Source: Ancylobacter novellus
Lineage (GTDB): Bacteria > Pseudomonadota > Alphaproteobacteria > Rhizobiales > Xanthobacteraceae
Assembly (NCBI GenBank): GCA_003241485.1
Contig: QFQD01000034.1
Location: forward strand, 1-46,542
Length of the DNA stretch: 46,542 nucleotides
Direction: 5' to 3'
The notes beneath the pieces were generated by a model. The model was not told where the DNA came from. It was given only the letters and a program-made list of their open reading frames with translations, and ran no database searches. Both the position numbers and the translations under genes were made by a program. Below, in pieces: positions 10,932-18,277 of this stretch. Position 1 is the first letter of the stretch; each line of letters begins with the position of its first letter.

Positions 10932-11897
10932 ATGACGGATCAAACCCGCCGCGCTTTCGCGCTTGGCTTGCCCCTGCTCGCGCTCGGTAGCGGCGCTCTT
11001 GCCCATCTCACGCCCGCCTCCGCCCAGACGGCGCCGGCCGACGTCCCCTTCCTGCCGTCGGCACAGATCAAGGTCGGGCGGTTCACCATCACGGCGCTGA
11101 CCGACGGCTATGCGGACATGCCCTATAGCTATTTCCCCGGCCGCACGCCCGCGCAGGTGGAGGAATCCGCAAAGGCGCAGTTCGTCGCCCGGCCCAGCGG
11201 GGTGCGCTTCCTGTTCAACCAGTACCTCATCGAGGACGGTCAGCGGCGCATCCTGATCGACACCGGGCCGGCGGGATCGCTCGGCCAGACCGGCCTGCTG
11301 CCGCAGGGCCTTGCCCGGCTCGGCCTCACGCGCGAGCAGATCGACGCCGTCATCGTCACCCACATGCACCAGGACCATATGGGCGGGCTGGTCGCGGGCG
11401 GGCGGAACAATTTTCCCAATGCCGACCTCTTCATCGACCGCCGGGATGTGACGTACTGGACCGATCCGGCCAAGCGCAACGGCGCGGCGGACTACCTTCA
11501 GACCAGCTTCCGGATGGCGGACGACGTGGTGCGGCTCTATCCGCGCCTGCAGGCGATCGACGGTGAGCGCGAGATCGTCGGCGGCATCTCGATCGTCGAC
11601 CTGACAGGCCATACGCCCGGCCACATCGGCGTGCGGATCGAAGATGGCGGCCAGAGCCTCATCATGGTCTCCGACATGCTGTTCCCCGTGGTCCATCCGC
11701 AGGCCACCGATGTCTATTTCCTCTTCGAGCAGGACAAGGCGGCGGCGGCGGAGATGCGCAAGCGCTTCTATCCGCGCGCGGCGGCGGAAGGCGCCCTGAT
11801 CGCGGCGACGCACATGGCGTTCCCCGGCCTCGGACGCATCGTGCCCGACGGGGGCAAGCTGCGCTGGCAGCCTGCGGACTGGGCGTTCCAGAACTGA
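10932..11897 (+). CDS. Exported metallo-beta-lactamase-fold hydrolase
   Basis: MBL-fold metallo-hydrolase of 321 residues. The N-terminus TRRAFALGLPLLALGSGALA ending in ASA looks like a Tat-type signal, so the enzyme probably folds with its metal in the cytoplasm and is exported to the periplasm. The di-metal motif THMHQDHMGG (HxHxDH) is present, with the downstream GHTPGH histidine, a Ser-Asp (VSDML) bridging position and a final ATHMAFPG histidine. The start at 10932 is preferred over an in-frame one at 10899 because GAAGGA lies at the right distance and the signal then begins correctly. The substrate is unknown; this broad class includes quorum-quenching lactonases and other hydrolases. 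Confidence 0.88.
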   Translation: MTDQTRRAFALGLPLLALGSGALAHLTPASAQTAPADVPFLPSAQIKVGRFTITALTDGYADMPYSYFPGRTPAQVEESAKAQFVARPSGVRFLFNQYLIEDGQRRILIDTGPAGSLGQTGLLPQGLARLGLTREQIDAVIVTHMHQDHMGGLVAGGRNNFPNADLFIDRRDVTYWTDPAKRNGAADYLQTSFRMADDVVRLYPRLQAIDGEREIVGGISIVDLTGHTPGHIGVRIEDGGQSLIMVSDMLFPVVHPQATDVYFLFEQDKAAAAEMRKRFYPRAAAEGALIAATHMAFPGLGRIVPDGGKLRWQPADWAFQN

Positions 11898-11915
11898 AGG
11901 CAGGCGACAGGCCTG

Positions 11916-12422
11916 TCAGCGGCGGTCGCCGGCAAGGGACGCAATCGCCCCGTCGAGGCTGAGGCGGCCGCCGCCGAACACCATGAGGGCGAGCGCCATC
12001 GCCGCCCATGGCAGGTGGAAATTGGCCCACCCTTCGGGCACGGTCAGCTGGATGATCGCCGTCATCGCCAGCAGGCCAAGCGCGGCGAACCGCGTGCCGA
12101 GGCCGAGCACCAGCAGGCATGGCAGCACGATTTCGCCGATGCCTGCGGCGGCCGCCATGGCGGTCGGAAATGGATAGGCGATCTCGCTGCCGAAGATGTG
12201 GAGCCTGAACTCCTCCTCGAACAGGAAGTGCGCGCCGGTCGAGAGCGTCAGGAAGCCGTCCCATTTGGTCAGGCCCGACAGGAAGAACGGGATGGCCAGC
12301 GCGACGCGCAGTGCCAGCAGCGGCAACCAGACCGGTGTCGAGGCCAGAACGTCGTTCGCGCGGGCAACCCATGCCGGCAGGCCGCGGGTCGGGCGCTGGG
12401 AGTGAACGGTTTCGTGGGTCAT
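11916..12422 (-). CDS. DoxX family membrane protein of the bufferin operon
   Basis: A 168-residue inner-membrane protein of the DoxX family with about four hydrophobic helices (VWLPLLALRVALAIPFFLSG, then AAAAGIGEIVLPCLLVLGLG, FAALGLLAMTAIIQLTV and WAAMALALMVFGGG). The LSGLTKWDGF loop is characteristic. Its ATG overlaps the stop of the upstream DUF2063 gene (ATGA), so it is translationally coupled and the last gene of the bufferin operon. DoxX proteins commonly accompany DUF2282-DUF692-DUF2063 operons; their role there is not established, perhaps membrane redox or export. Confidence 0.9.
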   Translation of the reverse strand: MTHETVHSQRPTRGLPAWVARANDVLASTPVWLPLLALRVALAIPFFLSGLTKWDGFLTLSTGAHFLFEEEFRLHIFGSEIAYPFPTAMAAAAGIGEIVLPCLLVLGLGTRFAALGLLAMTAIIQLTVPEGWANFHLPWAAMALALMVFGGGRLSLDGAIASLAGDRR

Positions 12423-13081
12423 GGTTGATCTTCCGGAGGGAGCGGGGCGAACGCCCCCAATGCGTGCAGGCCGACCAAAGCGGGACCGATGTCGAACGTC
12501 GGCGCGCCGGCGGAGGCGATTTCCGCGGCCTCCCCCAGGGACTCGACCGGCAGCACTTCGTCCGCCTGATGCGCCGCCCAGATCGTTCCGATTGGATGGG
12601 CCGACGGCACGATGGCGGCCGAGGGATGGCGCGGCAGACGGAGGCCGAACAGCTCCTCCGGCGGCAGGCTTGAGAGGGCCGCCAGATCGAGCGAGGGCTC
12701 GTCCGCCGCGTGATAGGCACGCGTCCAGGCCGCCTCAAGCCGCGCCACATCGGCGAGGTAGTCGAGCGCTGCCGCGGGCGCGAACCCGGCGATGAAGTCG
12801 GGGAAGTCATCGCCATAGGCCATAATCAGCGGCGAGGACGGCTTGTTCTCCTGCGCGAAGGCCCGCGCCATGGCGGTGAAGAACTCGGTGCCGACCAGAC
12901 GCTCCGTCACGGGAAAGCGCTGTGCCAGCGCCCGTGTCAGCCCGACAAAGACATTGTTGCGGTAGACCGCGAAACGGGAGGCGTCCGCGTCCCCGCGCGC
13001 CGTCGTCACCCCCGCCGGCAGCGGCCTGTCGGGGTTCAGCAGGGCGCGTGCGAAATCGTTCTGGCTGCCTGCGAAATCCAT
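12419..13081 (-). CDS. bufC: DUF2063 bufferin-biosynthesis partner protein
   Basis: A 220-residue DUF2063 protein. The N-terminal helical part has the family signature RFAVYRNNVFVGLTRALAQRFPV and the following DYLADVARLEAAWTRAYHA segment. In bufferin clusters this protein forms the second component of the maturation machinery and is thought to deliver or recognise the precursor for the DUF692 enzyme; that is family knowledge, not visible here. It begins three bases after the bufB stop and overlaps doxX by 4 bp, so all are co-translated. Confidence 0.9.
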   Translation of the reverse strand: MDFAGSQNDFARALLNPDRPLPAGVTTARGDADASRFAVYRNNVFVGLTRALAQRFPVTERLVGTEFFTAMARAFAQENKPSSPLIMAYGDDFPDFIAGFAPAAALDYLADVARLEAAWTRAYHAADEPSLDLAALSSLPPEELFGLRLPRHPSAAIVPSAHPIGTIWAAHQADEVLPVESLGEAAEIASAGAPTFDIGPALVGLHALGAFAPLPPEDQP

Positions 13082-13084
13082 GGC

Positions 13085-13969
13085 TCAGGCCACCCGCGCC
13101 AGCCGGTTGCGCCGCACGGCCTCGGCCGCGATCAGCGCATCGGCCCGCTCCGCCTCGGCAAGCAGCGTCGGGAAGTCCGGCACGTCATTGTCCCACTCGA
13201 TCAGCGTGGGCACCGGCCCGGTGCGCGCCAGCGCATGGCGATAGAGTTCCATGACGTCGGCTTTCACCGGCGAGCCATGCGCGTCGATCAGCAGGCGGTC
13301 GCCGGCGCCGTCGACGGTTTCGTCATAGCCCGCGAGGTGGATCTCCCCCACCCGCTCGACAGGGAAGCGGTCGATATAGGTGGCTGCATCCATGCGATGG
13401 TTGACGCTGGAGACCACGACGTTGTTGACGTCGAGCAGCAGGCCGCAGCCGGTGCGCGCGGCAATGGCTTCAAGGAAATCGATCTCGTCGATGCTGCTTT
13501 CCCGGAACAGCACATAGGTCGAGGGATTCTCCAGCAGCAGGCGCCGCCCGATTGCCTGCTGGGCCTCGTCGACATGGTCGATCACCCGCGCCAGCGTCTC
13601 CGGCGTATAGGGCAGCGGGAGAAGGTCGTTGAGAAAGCTGGTGTCGTGGGTCGACCAGGCGAGGTGTTCGGAAAAGCTCTGCGGCCGGTAGCGCTCGACC
13701 AGATCGCGCAGCCGGCGCAGATGCGCCTTGTCCAGCGGACGCGCCGCGCCGATGGAGAGGCCGACGCCGTGCAGCGACAGCGGATAGAGGCCGGCAACCG
13801 CTTCCAGATAGCGGTGCGGCGGGCCGCCGGCGCCCATGTAGTTTTCGGCATGAACCTCGAAGAAGCCGACATCGGGCCGGTGCTCCAGCACATGGTCGTA
13901 ATGTTCGGGCTTGAGGCCGAGCCCCGCGCGGGGCGGCAAGGCGTCGAGGTGAAGAGGCAAGCGGTTCAT
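13085..13969 (-). CDS. bufB: DUF692 (MNIO) multinuclear iron oxidase, bufferin maturation enzyme
   Basis: A 294-residue DUF692 enzyme with TIM-barrel fold. Members use two or three iron ions to rewrite cysteine residues of a precursor peptide, producing oxazolone-thioamide or thiooxazole groups. Metal-ligand candidates are visible in FFEVHAENYMG (Glu, His, Glu, Asn), SLHGVGLSIG, SEHLAW, LLLENPSTY, LLLDVNNVVV, GEIHLAGYDE, DAHGSPV and TLIEWDNDVP, in the order typical of the family. The ATG at 13969 is preceded by GGGAG; a longer in-frame start at 14005 is disfavoured. Directly downstream of the precursor gene bufA and coupled to bufC. Confidence 0.93.
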   Translation of the reverse strand: MNRLPLHLDALPPRAGLGLKPEHYDHVLEHRPDVGFFEVHAENYMGAGGPPHRYLEAVAGLYPLSLHGVGLSIGAARPLDKAHLRRLRDLVERYRPQSFSEHLAWSTHDTSFLNDLLPLPYTPETLARVIDHVDEAQQAIGRRLLLENPSTYVLFRESSIDEIDFLEAIAARTGCGLLLDVNNVVVSSVNHRMDAATYIDRFPVERVGEIHLAGYDETVDGAGDRLLIDAHGSPVKADVMELYRHALARTGPVPTLIEWDNDVPDFPTLLAEAERADALIAAEAVRRNRLARVA

Positions 13970-14012
13970 CGCGAAGCTCCCGGAAGGCGCGGGACGGGAA
14001 GGCAATGGAGGA

Positions 14013-14040
14013 AGGGGAGGCGCGCGGATCGGCCTCCCCT
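14013..14040 (-). other. Hairpin between bufA and bufB
   Basis: AGGGGAGGC (14013-14021) pairs perfectly with GCCTCCCCT (14032-14040) across a 10-base loop, inside the 78-bp gap between the precursor gene and its maturation enzyme. No T-tract follows on the minus strand, so it is more likely an RNA-stability or partial attenuation element that lets bufA be expressed above bufB/bufC. Confidence 0.5.
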
Positions 14041-14047
14041 CGCCGGC

Positions 14048-14335
14048 TCAGCTCTTGATCGGGGTGAGCGAGCCCATGTGCATGCCGCCCTTCATGGTCA
14101 CGCAGGTGCCCTTGGGAACCGCCTTCCAGGCATTGCCCTGATAGTCCATCGTCGACGTGCCCGCGCAGGTCGTGCCGGCCCCGGCGGCGCAGTCGTTCTG
14201 GCCCTTCAGGGCGACGCCGTAGCACTTTTCATTGCCGACCATCTTTTCCGGCGCGAGCGGAGCGGCGATGGCGCTTCCGGCAAGAGCGGTGACCAGCGAG
14301 CCGGCGAGTGCGAGAGCCAGAGTGGAACGGTTCAT
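14048..14335 (-). CDS. bufA: DUF2282 bufferin precursor (copper-binding RiPP)
   Basis: A 95-residue precursor of the DUF2282 (bufferin 1) family. An N-terminal signal peptide (residues 1-24, NRSTLALALAGSLVTALAG...SAIAA) is followed by a short core with four cysteines at 38, 49, 57 and 78. These sit in the contexts EKCYG, NDCAAG, TTCAG and GTCVT, the conserved pattern of this family. In characterised bufferins the central cysteines are converted by the DUF692/DUF2063 complex and the mature periplasmic peptide binds copper. Here that function is inferred from homology and operon context. The ATG at 14335 has AGGAGA upstream; a longer ORF from 14389 would spoil the signal peptide. A SigF-type promoter lies at 14387-14414. 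Confidence 0.93.
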   Translation of the reverse strand: MNRSTLALALAGSLVTALAGSAIAAPLAPEKMVGNEKCYGVALKGQNDCAAGAGTTCAGTSTMDYQGNAWKAVPKGTCVTMKGGMHMGSLTPIKS

Positions 14336-14386
14336 GGATCGTCTCCTGTGATCTTTGCCGCAGCCGCCATCGGCCCGGCATCGACC

Positions 14387-14414
14387 CATTCGAGCGAGGC
14401 GCGCGGTGTGTTAC
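14387..14414 (-). promoter_or_regulatory. SigF-type ECF promoter of the buf operon
   Basis: On the minus strand GTAACA (14409-14414) is followed after exactly 16 bases by CGAATG (14387-14392), about 50 bp upstream of the bufA start. This fits the GTAAC...CGAA type of promoter reported for the Caulobacter SigF regulon, whose targets are homologous DUF2282-DUF692-DUF2063-DoxX operons. The transcription start would be near 14380. Confidence 0.65.
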
Positions 14415-14479
14415 ATCTTCCCCAGACACGAAGTCGTGATGAGCCGAACGGCCGGTTTGGACAATATTCCCGCAGCCAC

Positions 14480-14507
14480 GTAACGAAGAACCGCCGGCCT
14501 TCGTAAG
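14480..14507 (+). promoter_or_regulatory. SigF-type ECF promoter candidate for sigF-nrsF
   Basis: GTAACG (14480-14485) followed after 16 bases by CGTAAG (14502-14507) mirrors the element of the divergent buf operon and would make sigF autoregulated. It lies very close to the TTG start at 14522, leaving a leader of only about 8-10 bases. Either the real start is further in or another promoter also serves the gene; I am less sure of this one. Confidence 0.4.
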
Positions 14508-14521
14508 AGGAGACAGACGCA

Positions 14522-15058
14522 TTGGGCGGCAGGGGCGAACGCGAGCTTGCCGATCTTTTGCGGGCCGCGATCGCCGGCGACGAACGCGCCTATGCGCTGT
14601 TTCTGGAGGGCGTCTCGACGCCTGTTCGTGCCTATCTGCGCCGGAAGATCACGTATGGCGGGGTCGATGCCGAGGATGTCTTGCAGGAAACGCTGCTGGC
14701 AATTCACCTGAAGCGCCACACATGGATGCCCGACGCGGCGGTCATGCCCTGGGTTTACGCCATTGCGCGTTTCAAGCTGATCGACGCGTTTCGCCGGCGC
14801 GGCCGGCGTGTGGAAATCGATGTCGACGACATCGCCGACAGCTACGCCCAGCCGGAGGAAGAGGCGGTGAGCGAGCGCGATATCGGGCGCGCGCTGGAAG
14901 GGCTCGCGCCCGGGCAGCGCTCCGTCGTTGCGGCGATCTCGGTCGAGGGACGCTCGGTCGAGGAGACGGCGCGACGTTTCGGCATGAAGGAGGCGGCCGT
15001 GAGAGTGGCGCTGCACCGTGGACTGGCCGCGATTGCGCGGCGATTTGGACGGGACTGA
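14522..15058 (+). CDS. sigF: ECF sigma factor, SigF type
   Basis: Extracytoplasmic-function sigma factor of 178 residues. Region 2 (about 15-85) includes AEDVLQETLLAIHLKRHTW and the PWVYAIARFKLIDAFRRRGRR segment; region 4 (about 120-175) is a helix-turn-helix with EETARRFGMKEAAVRVALHRGL. It begins at a TTG behind AGAGGAGA; no ATG or GTG is available at the N-terminus. Two bases separate its stop from nrsF. In Caulobacter the orthologous SigF controls bufferin operons in response to metal or oxidative stress. The divergent buf operon here carries a matching promoter, which supports the same role. Confidence 0.9.
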   Translation: MGGRGERELADLLRAAIAGDERAYALFLEGVSTPVRAYLRRKITYGGVDAEDVLQETLLAIHLKRHTWMPDAAVMPWVYAIARFKLIDAFRRRGRRVEIDVDDIADSYAQPEEEAVSERDIGRALEGLAPGQRSVVAAISVEGRSVEETARRFGMKEAAVRVALHRGLAAIARRFGRD

Positions 15059-15059
15059 C

Positions 15060-15698
15060 ATGAAGACGGACGAGCTGATCAGAGCCATGGCTGCGGACGC
15101 GAAGCGCCACTCGATGCCGCTCGACACGGCATGGCAGGTGGCCGCCGCGCTGGCGGTTCTGATCGCCGGCGCCGTTTTCCTCGCCACACTCGGCCCCCGC
15201 CCGGATGCGCTCGCCTCGCTGGAGACGGCGCGTTTCGTATTCAAATTCGTGGTGACGCTGACACTGGCCGCGAGCGCCTTCGCCCTGCTGCGCGCCTTGT
15301 CGCGCCCCGGCGGCAACGTGCGTTCGCTCATGCCCTGGCTGCTGGCGGCACCGCTCGCGCTGGCGGCCGCCGTGGGCCTTGAACTGCTCGCCGTGCCGTC
15401 ATCGCAATGGGCCGCGCGGCTCATCGGCGCCAATAGCCGGCTTTGCCTGACCTTCATTCCGCTGATCGGCGCGGGCCCGCTGGCGCTTTTCCTGCTCGCC
15501 CTTCGCCACGGCGCACCAATCCGTCCCGCGCTGTCGGGCGCAGTCGCCGGGCTGCTGGCGGGCGGTCTGGCGGCGGCCTTCTATGCCGCGCATTGCCCGG
15601 ACGATTCACCGCTCTTCGTCGCCACCTGGTACAGCATCGCCATACTCGGCCTGGCGGCCATCGGCGCCCTGCTCGCCCCACGGCTGGCGCGCTGGTAG
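15060..15698 (+). CDS. nrsF: DUF1109 membrane anti-sigma factor NrsF
   Basis: A 212-residue inner-membrane protein of the DUF1109 family with the diagnostic N-terminus MKTDELIRAMAADA and six predicted membrane helices starting at about residues 25, 60, 90, 130, 155 and 185. NrsF proteins hold their ECF sigma factor at the membrane and release it on stress. It is cotranscribed with sigF (two-base gap) and faces the Lrp-type regulator gene tail to tail three bases away. It contains few cysteines, so any redox or metal sensing would depend on those or on the helices. Confidence 0.9.
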   Translation: MKTDELIRAMAADAKRHSMPLDTAWQVAAALAVLIAGAVFLATLGPRPDALASLETARFVFKFVVTLTLAASAFALLRALSRPGGNVRSLMPWLLAAPLALAAAVGLELLAVPSSQWAARLIGANSRLCLTFIPLIGAGPLALFLLALRHGAPIRPALSGAVAGLLAGGLAAAFYAAHCPDDSPLFVATWYSIAILGLAAIGALLAPRLARW

Positions 15699-15701
15699 GC
15701 G

Positions 15702-16139
15702 TCAGAGCCGCGCGCGGGTGGTGCGCGGGGTGGCCAGCAGCAGGCTGGTCTCCGAGGCGGTGATGCCGGGAATCAGCCGGATACGGCGCAGAACGGCATC
15801 GAGATCGGTCAGGCTGTCGGTACCGAGTTCAACCACCAGATCCCATTTGCCATTGGTGGTGTGGACGGCCGAAATCTGCGGGAAGCCACCGAGCGTGTCG
15901 ACGATGCGGTCCGCCGCGCGCCCCTCGACCTCGATCAGCATGATGCCGCGCACCGGCATGGCGATGGCGTCGGCCCGCAGGATCACGGTGTAGCCGAGAA
16001 TGTCGCCGGAGCTTTCCAGCCGCTCCATCCGTGCACGCACCGTGGCGCGCGAGAGACCCAGCTCAGTCGCGAGATCGGAAATGCTGCGCCGCCCATTGTG
16101 GCGCAGCAGGGTGAGCAGCTTGCGGTCCTGATCGTCCAT
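15702..16139 (-). CDS. Lrp/AsnC-family transcriptional regulator
   Basis: A 145-residue regulator. The N-terminal winged helix-turn-helix (DRKLLTLLRHNGRRSISDLATELGLSR...) is followed by the RAM/AsnC ligand-binding domain with GIMLIEVEG, HTTNGKWDLVVELGT and the final LLLATPR strands. Such proteins form octamers that sense amino acids. It is transcribed away from arginase and ornithine cyclodeaminase, and a palindrome fitting an Lrp-type site lies between them. It therefore probably controls arginine or ornithine catabolism, with arginine or ornithine as likely ligand; that is inference. Confidence 0.92.
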   Translation of the reverse strand: MDDQDRKLLTLLRHNGRRSISDLATELGLSRATVRARMERLESSGDILGYTVILRADAIAMPVRGIMLIEVEGRAADRIVDTLGGFPQISAVHTTNGKWDLVVELGTDSLTDLDAVLRRIRLIPGITASETSLLLATPRTTRARL

Positions 16140-16190
16140 CGTGCCAATCTGTCGATTTCAGCCGCCATATTGATAAACCGATCTGCCCGA

Positions 16191-16207
16191 TTTGCCAATT
16201 TTGGCTG
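16191..16207. promoter_or_regulatory. Candidate Lrp/AsnC operator
   Basis: GCCAA-TT-TTGGC (16194-16205) is an inverted repeat with an AT-rich centre in the 125-bp gap between the regulator gene and the arginase gene. The size and AT-rich core match Lrp-family sites. Binding is inferred from position only. Confidence 0.4.
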
Positions 16208-16264
16208 TTCGTTCCGCCAGTCGCCGACGCTAGCCTCTCCTCATCGAATGTGAGGAGAGGCTGC

Positions 16265-17188
16265 GTGAAGACCTGCATCTTGCTGGGTGCCCCGGTTCAG
16301 GACGGTGCCGGCCGCCTCGGCTGCGACATGGGCCCCAGCGCCTTTCGCGCCGCCGACATTGCGGGCGCGCTGCGCGAGCTTGGCTATGCCGTGCACGACC
16401 GCGGCAATCTCAGCCCCATCGAGGTGCCGGCGCGGGCGCACGCCAACCCGGCGATCAAGCGGCTGCCGGAGGTGATCGGCTGGACGCAGGTCCTCGCGCA
16501 GGCCGCCTATGAGGCGAGCGCCGAAGGGCTTCCCATCACGCTGGGCGGCGACCACAGCCTCGCGGCGGGCACGCTGTTCGGCCTCAGCCGTCGCGCGGCG
16601 GAGACGGGGCGCCCGCTCTTCGTGCTCTGGCTCGATGCGCATCCCGATTTCCACACGCTCGACACCACCCAGAGCGGAAACCTGCATGGCGTGCCGATGG
16701 CCTATGCCACCGGGCGCGCCGGCTTCGAGGGCGTGTTCCCTGCCCTGCCGCACCCGCTCGATCCCCGCCATGTCTGCATGATGGGCATCCGCAGCGTCGA
16801 CCCGGCCGAGCGCGCGGCGCTCGCGACCAGCGGCGTCACGGTGCACGACATGCGGGCGATCGACGAGCACGGCATTGCCGCGCTGCTCGGCGCCTTCCTG
16901 CGGCAGGTGGAAGCCGCCAACGGCCTGCTGCATGTCAGCCTCGACGTCGATTTCCTCGATCCGGATATCGCGCCCGGTGTCGGCACCACCGTGCCGGGCG
17001 GCGCGACCTTCCGCGAGGCGCATCTGGTCATGGAAATGCTGCACGACAGCGGGCTGGTGAGCAGCCTCGACCTCGTGGAGCTGAACCCCTTCCTCGACGA
17101 GCGCGGCCGCACCGCCCGCCTGATGGTCGACCTCGTTGCCAGCCTGATGGGCCGGCGCGTGCTCGACCGGCCGACACGGAGCCACTGA
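16265..17188 (+). CDS. rocF: Arginase
   Basis: Manganese enzyme of the ureohydrolase family, 307 residues, expected to split arginine into ornithine and urea in the cytoplasm. The metal motifs are GGDHSL (His97), DAHPDFHT (Asp124, His126, Asp128) and SLDVDFLDP (Asp227, Asp229). I chose the GTG at 16265 because GAGGAGAGG lies just upstream; the in-frame GTG at 16250 would include that ribosome site. The ornithine cyclodeaminase gene follows after two bases. Agmatinase is a possible alternative, but this motif spacing and the neighbour favour arginase. Confidence 0.92.
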   Translation: MKTCILLGAPVQDGAGRLGCDMGPSAFRAADIAGALRELGYAVHDRGNLSPIEVPARAHANPAIKRLPEVIGWTQVLAQAAYEASAEGLPITLGGDHSLAAGTLFGLSRRAAETGRPLFVLWLDAHPDFHTLDTTQSGNLHGVPMAYATGRAGFEGVFPALPHPLDPRHVCMMGIRSVDPAERAALATSGVTVHDMRAIDEHGIAALLGAFLRQVEAANGLLHVSLDVDFLDPDIAPGVGTTVPGGATFREAHLVMEMLHDSGLVSSLDLVELNPFLDERGRTARLMVDLVASLMGRRVLDRPTRSH

Positions 17189-17190
17189 GC

Positions 17191-18255
17191 ATGACGACGA
17201 ACGCCAGCCCCGGCCCCCGGCTCAACGTGGTGCCCTTCGTGAGCGTCGACAACATGATGAAGCTGGTGCTCGCCATCGGCATCGAGCGCTTCCTCGTCGA
17301 GCTTGCCGGCTTCATCGAGGACGACTTCCGGCGCTGGGAGCGTTTCGACAAGACGCCGCGCGTCGCGTCGCACAGCCGGAATGGCGTGATCGAACTGATG
17401 CCGACCAGCGACGGCACGCTTTACGGCTTCAAATATGTCAACGGCCACCCCCGCAACACCCGCGACGGCCGCCAGACGGTGACGGCCTTCGGCGTGCTGG
17501 CCGATGTCGCCACCGGCTATCCGCTGCTGCTGACCGAGATGACCATCCTCACCGCCCTGCGTACCGCCGCCACCTCGGCGCTGGCCGCGCGCTATCTCGC
17601 GCCGCAGGGCGCGCGCACCATGGCGCTCATCGGCAATGGGGCGCAGGCGGAATTCCAGGCCGTGGCCTTCAAGGCGCTGCTCGGCGTCGACCGCGTGCGG
17701 CTCTACGACATCGACGGCGCGGCCAGCGCGAAATGCGCCCGCAATCTCGCCGGCTTCGGCATCGACATCGAGATTTGCACCTCCAGCCAACAGGCGGTGA
17801 ACGGCGCCGCGATCATCACCACCGTCACCGCCGACAAGCAGTACGCCACCATCCTCACCGACAACATGGTCGGGCCGGGCGTCCACATAAATGCCGTCGG
17901 CGGCGACTGCCCCGGCAAAACGGAGCTGCACGCCGACGTGCTGCGCCGGGCCGACATTTTCGTGGAGTACCCGCCACAGACCCGCATCGAGGGCGAAATC
18001 CAGCAGCTGCCGGCCGATCATCCCGTCACCGAGCTGTGGCAGGTCATCGCCGGCACCGCGCCGGGGCGGCGGGCGGACCGGCAGATCACCCTGTTCGATT
18101 CCGTCGGCTTCGCGGTCGAGGACTTCTCGGCGCTGCGCTATGTGCGCGAGCGCCTGGCCGGCACGCGCTTCTTCGACGAACTCGACCTGCTCGCCGACCC
18201 CGACGAGCCGCGCGACCTGTTCGGCATGGTGCTGCGGGCCAAGCTCGCCGCATAG
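17191..18255 (+). CDS. Ornithine cyclodeaminase
   Basis: NAD-dependent enzyme of the ornithine cyclodeaminase / mu-crystallin family, 354 residues, converting ornithine to proline and ammonia. Visible features are the substrate-side segments RVASHSRNGVIELMPTSDG and LYGFKYVNGHPRNT, the TALRTAATSALAARYLA helix, the Rossmann motif LIGNGAQAEFQ, and VGPGVHINAVGGDCPGKTEL with the catalytic Asp. It sits two bases behind arginase, so the pair carries arginine to proline. Ends convergently with the nitrilase gene. Confidence 0.93.
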   Translation: MTTNASPGPRLNVVPFVSVDNMMKLVLAIGIERFLVELAGFIEDDFRRWERFDKTPRVASHSRNGVIELMPTSDGTLYGFKYVNGHPRNTRDGRQTVTAFGVLADVATGYPLLLTEMTILTALRTAATSALAARYLAPQGARTMALIGNGAQAEFQAVAFKALLGVDRVRLYDIDGAASAKCARNLAGFGIDIEICTSSQQAVNGAAIITTVTADKQYATILTDNMVGPGVHINAVGGDCPGKTELHADVLRRADIFVEYPPQTRIEGEIQQLPADHPVTELWQVIAGTAPGRRADRQITLFDSVGFAVEDFSALRYVRERLAGTRFFDELDLLADPDEPRDLFGMVLRAKLAA

Positions 18256-18277
18256 GCTCGTCGGCCCGCGCCCCGAC

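Noticed and set aside
12710..14506. Plus-strand open frame of 598 codons across the buf operon
   Set aside because: Antisense to three recognisable genes (bufA-bufC) and spanning their junctions and the promoter region.
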